Shown here piece by piece: positions 6,688 to 8,925 of a stretch of 8,925 nucleotides of DNA. The position numbers and the translations under genes were made by a program. The notes below the pieces were generated by a model. It did not search any database. It worked only from the letters and a program-made list of their open reading frames with translations, and was not told the origin of the DNA. The first letter of the stretch is position 1, and each line of letters opens with the position of its first letter. Source of the stretch: an uncultured Opitutia bacterium (GTDB lineage: Bacteria; Verrucomicrobiota; Verrucomicrobiia; Opitutales; UBA953); assembly GCA_937874455.1 (NCBI GenBank), contig CALNBE010000089.1, positions 1 through 8,925 on the forward strand, in the 5' to 3' direction.

Positions 6688-7809
6688 CTAGTTCCCGATT
6701 TCCAAATGGCCGCGCAACAGGCTGTCGCTTCCCAATTTTTCGTATTTTAATCTATTCACTCGAAACAAATTTCCCAGATCCGTCTCACTTCCAGAAAAAG
6801 CCGGAATCGCCTTTTCATCTGCAAAAATTGTGGGTGCGACATATTGATACAGATAGTCAGCTGCACCGCTCTTCAACCAAGATCCCAAAAAAGTTCCGCC
6901 ACCTTCCACCCATACGCCGGGCAGATTCTCCTCCGCGCAGCGGTTTTTGAAGGCGCAAAAGAAATCCTGTTCCGTTGCCACAGGCAGCGCCCAGACCGCC
7001 ACGCCGTTTTTCTTCAAAACATCCCGTCTTTCCTCCGCCGCCTGCGCTGCGGTCACCACCACCGTTTTCTCCCGCCACGCGTCACTGAAAACATGCAAGT
7101 CCAGCCGCTCCGCCGTTCGCAATCGTCGATCAAAAACAAAGCGCACGGGGCACCATTCCTCCGCGCCCTCGCACCGGCTGGTCAGCCGGGGATTGTCCGC
7201 TAGCACCGTGCCCGAGCTGGTGGCGATGGCCGGAAAATACCGCCGCCAGCGCATCACATCCGCGCGGGCAGTCGCGCCGGTGATCCACTGCGATTCGCCA
7301 TGCCGCGAGGCAATCCGTCCGTCGAGGCTGGTCGCGGTTTTCAAAGCCACAAAGGGCTCCCGCCGTACAATCCAGTGGTTGAAAATCAAATTCAAATCCG
7401 CGCATTCCTCCGCCAAAATCCCGCTGATCACCTCCACCCCGGACTGGCGCAACACGGCAAAACCATTGCCCGCGTGCCCGGCAAAGGGATCTTCTGCGCC
7501 GACAATTACTCGTGCAATCCCCGCCCGCGCAATCGCCTCGCAACAGGCCCCCGTCCGGCCATGCGTCGAACACGGCTCCAGTGTCACCACCATCGTGGCG
7601 TCAGGCTTGGGCTTTCTTTCCAGATTATTCAGCGCAACACGCTCCGCGTGCAATTCCCCCGATCGCGCATGCCAGCCCTCGGCGACAATTTTCCCCTCCT
7701 CAATGATCAACGCGCCAACCATGGGATTCGGATGCGTTTCGCCCCAAGCCCGCCGGGCTAGTTCCAGCGCCCGGCGCATCCAGTTTTCCCATGATCCGTT
7801 GTCTGTCAT
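6688..7809 (-). CDS. ribD: Bifunctional riboflavin biosynthesis deaminase/reductase RibD
   Basis: RibD carries out the second and third steps of riboflavin synthesis in the cytoplasm: deamination of the GTP cyclohydrolase II product, then NADPH-dependent reduction of its ribosyl group. The 373-residue product has an N-terminal zinc deaminase domain (about 8-148) with THPNPMVGA (25-33), the HAE zinc and proton-shuttle motif (His54, Glu56), and zinc ligands Cys80 and Cys89 in EPCSTHGRTGACC; most relatives have TPPC where this has TGAC. The reductase domain (about 152-373) shows LKTATSLDGRIA, GESQWITG, TVLADNPRLT and the late WVEGGGTF. ATG at 7809 matches the usual family start. Upstream GTG codons at 7848 and 7842 are in frame, and the one at 7842 has GAGAGG 5 nt before it, so a start 11 residues longer is possible. 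It follows the helicase stop by 3-42 nt depending on the start, indicating one operon. No other rib genes and no FMN riboswitch are in the window. Confidence 0.95.
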   Translation of the reverse strand: MTDNGSWENWMRRALELARRAWGETHPNPMVGALIIEEGKIVAEGWHARSGELHAERVALNNLERKPKPDATMVVTLEPCSTHGRTGACCEAIARAGIARVIVGAEDPFAGHAGNGFAVLRQSGVEVISGILAEECADLNLIFNHWIVRREPFVALKTATSLDGRIASRHGESQWITGATARADVMRWRRYFPAIATSSGTVLADNPRLTSRCEGAEEWCPVRFVFDRRLRTAERLDLHVFSDAWREKTVVVTAAQAAEERRDVLKKNGVAVWALPVATEQDFFCAFKNRCAEENLPGVWVEGGGTFLGSWLKSGAADYLYQYVAPTIFADEKAIPAFSGSETDLGNLFRVNRLKYEKLGSDSLLRGHLEIGN

Positions 7810-7851
7810 TGGCGTTTTCCATTCGCCGCCGGTTTTCGCCACGCGCACCTC

Positions 7852-8925
7852 TCACCGGTTGCGTCGGCGCAACCCCGCCGGACGCGCCGCCGCGGCTGGC
7901 GCGCCCATCATCGGCTCAAAGCGATAGCGGAATCCATCCAGTTTCCTCCGCTCAATGGACCTTCCCAGCAATTGCTCGATGGCCTGCAGGTGCATGATTT
8001 CGTCCGGAGAAAAGAGCGTGAACGCCTCGCCTTCCGCCGAGGCCCGGCCAGTGCGGCCAATGCGGTGCACATAATCCTCGGGATGCTCGGGCACGTTGTA
8101 ATTGATCACGTGGGAAATGCCCTGCACATCCAGTCCGCGCGCGGCGATGTCGGTAGCCACCATCACCTGATATTTCCCCGACTTGAATCCGGCCAGCGCC
8201 TCCGCCCGCTCCCGTTGCGAGCGGTCGGCGTGCATGGTGGTCACCTTGTAAGGCGTCGATTCCACCCACTCGGTGATGCGGTCGGCGTCGCGCTTGGTGC
8301 GGGTAAAAATGATCACGCTTTTGAAATCCGTCTTCTGCAGCAATGCCAGGAGCAGGTCGTATTTCTGGTAGCTCTCCACCGGGAAAATGGAGTGTGCCAC
8401 GGTTTCCGCGGCAGTCGCGCCGGAACGCGCATCGACAATCTCCGGCTCGCGCAAAGCCCACTTGGCAATGTTCAAAATAGATTTTTCCACCGTCGCGGAA
8501 AACAGCAGGGTCTGCCTTTCCTTCGGGCAAAGATTGATGATGCGCGACACGTCTTCGATGAAGCCCATGTCCAGCATCCGGTCCACCTCGTCGAGGATCA
8601 GCACCTCGATCTTGTCGAGCCGCGCCTTGCGCTGCCCCCACAAATCCAGCAACCGGCCCGGCGTGGCCACAATCACGTCCGCCCCGCATTCCAACTCGCG
8701 CACTTGCGGCTTGTAGCTGACGCCGCCGTAAAGCAGCGTGATGCGCAGGTCGGCCAGCACCCCGTAGCGTTTGAAATTTTCCTCCACCTGCACCGCCAGC
8801 TCCCGCGTCGGCACCAGCACCAGACAGCGAGGATGCGGCGCATGCTCACTCAGGCGTTGCAAAGTTGGCAGCGCAAAAGCCGCTGTTTTTCCGGTGCCGG
8901 TCTGCGCCGCGCCGATGATGTCCTT
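7852..8925 (-). CDS. DEAD-box ATP-dependent RNA helicase (RhlE-like), 5' end outside the window
   Basis: The last 357 residues of an SF2 RNA helicase; the frame runs unbroken to the window edge, so the Q motif and true start are missing. Motifs in order, numbered from the edge: AQTGTGKT (7-14, Walker A), PTRELA (39-44), TPGR (88-91), DEVD (112-115, motif II), SAT (143-145), IIFTRTK (205-211), ATDIAARGLD (257-266) and HRIGRTGR (287-294). These proteins use ATP to unwind short RNA duplexes in ribosome assembly or mRNA turnover. The DRMLDMGF after motif II and the short basic tail (RRRNR) resemble RhlE, but subfamily calls among these helicases are unsafe. Motif II has Val in place of the Ala of DEAD; the catalytic Asp-Glu and final Asp are kept, so activity is expected. 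The stop is immediately upstream of ribD, suggesting co-transcription. Confidence 0.95.
   Translation of the reverse strand, partial: KDIIGAAQTGTGKTAAFALPTLQRLSEHAPHPRCLVLVPTRELAVQVEENFKRYGVLADLRITLLYGGVSYKPQVRELECGADVIVATPGRLLDLWGQRKARLDKIEVLILDEVDRMLDMGFIEDVSRIINLCPKERQTLLFSATVEKSILNIAKWALREPEIVDARSGATAAETVAHSIFPVESYQKYDLLLALLQKTDFKSVIIFTRTKRDADRITEWVESTPYKVTTMHADRSQRERAEALAGFKSGKYQVMVATDIAARGLDVQGISHVINYNVPEHPEDYVHRIGRTGRASAEGEAFTLFSPDEIMHLQAIEQLLGRSIERRKLDGFRYRFEPMMGAPAAAARPAGLRRRNR

Overview
The window looks like a stretch of a Verrucomicrobiota chromosome, possibly Opitutae/Opitutaceae. That is an inference from two things: the style of the autotransporter barrel and its linker (an LSEGF...NQGADL...GxG stretch before the barrel, and a KREGVSG...F ending), and a high-GC housekeeping gene set. 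I have no 16S or database support. No phage, insertion sequence, CRISPR array or defence system is visible. Most of the window is ordinary metabolism, with a few genes whose key residues depart from their families.

Left part, plus strand (1-3094). The first gene (3-485) is a chimera in one open frame: about 43 residues that read like the start of a DedA-type membrane protein, joined to the C-terminal half of a TatD-type metal-dependent DNase. It lacks most of the TatD metal ligands, so it is either a broken fusion or an assembly join. A 308-base gap follows. It holds a perfect 9-bp inverted repeat (651-678), a CRP/FNR-like palindrome (745-760) and a Shine-Dalgarno sequence. The gap leads into a 766-residue type V autotransporter (794-3094) with nine Asn-led passenger repeats and a C-terminal beta-barrel.

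Right part, minus strand (3110-8925). Every gene here points left. In transcription order they are: a DEAD-box RNA helicase (5' end outside the window); ribD (riboflavin synthesis), tightly linked to it; a terminator-like hairpin; a thymidine/pyrimidine-nucleoside phosphorylase (deoA-like) with a rewritten part of its active site; a clear intrinsic terminator; hemB followed 19 nt later by a two-domain CbiX/SirB-type chelatase; and a tRNA with a CAT anticodon that reads best as tRNA-Ile2.

How they fit together. HemB makes porphobilinogen for all tetrapyrroles. The CbiX-type protein would insert a metal into sirohydrochlorin or a related ring, so hemB-cbiX is a coherent tetrapyrrole pair. The helicase-ribD-deoA stretch is a looser group of RNA, flavin and nucleoside functions. 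The points most worth a second look are the DedA/TatD join, the altered phosphorylase loop, and the chelatase whose metal-binding histidines survive only in its C-terminal half.
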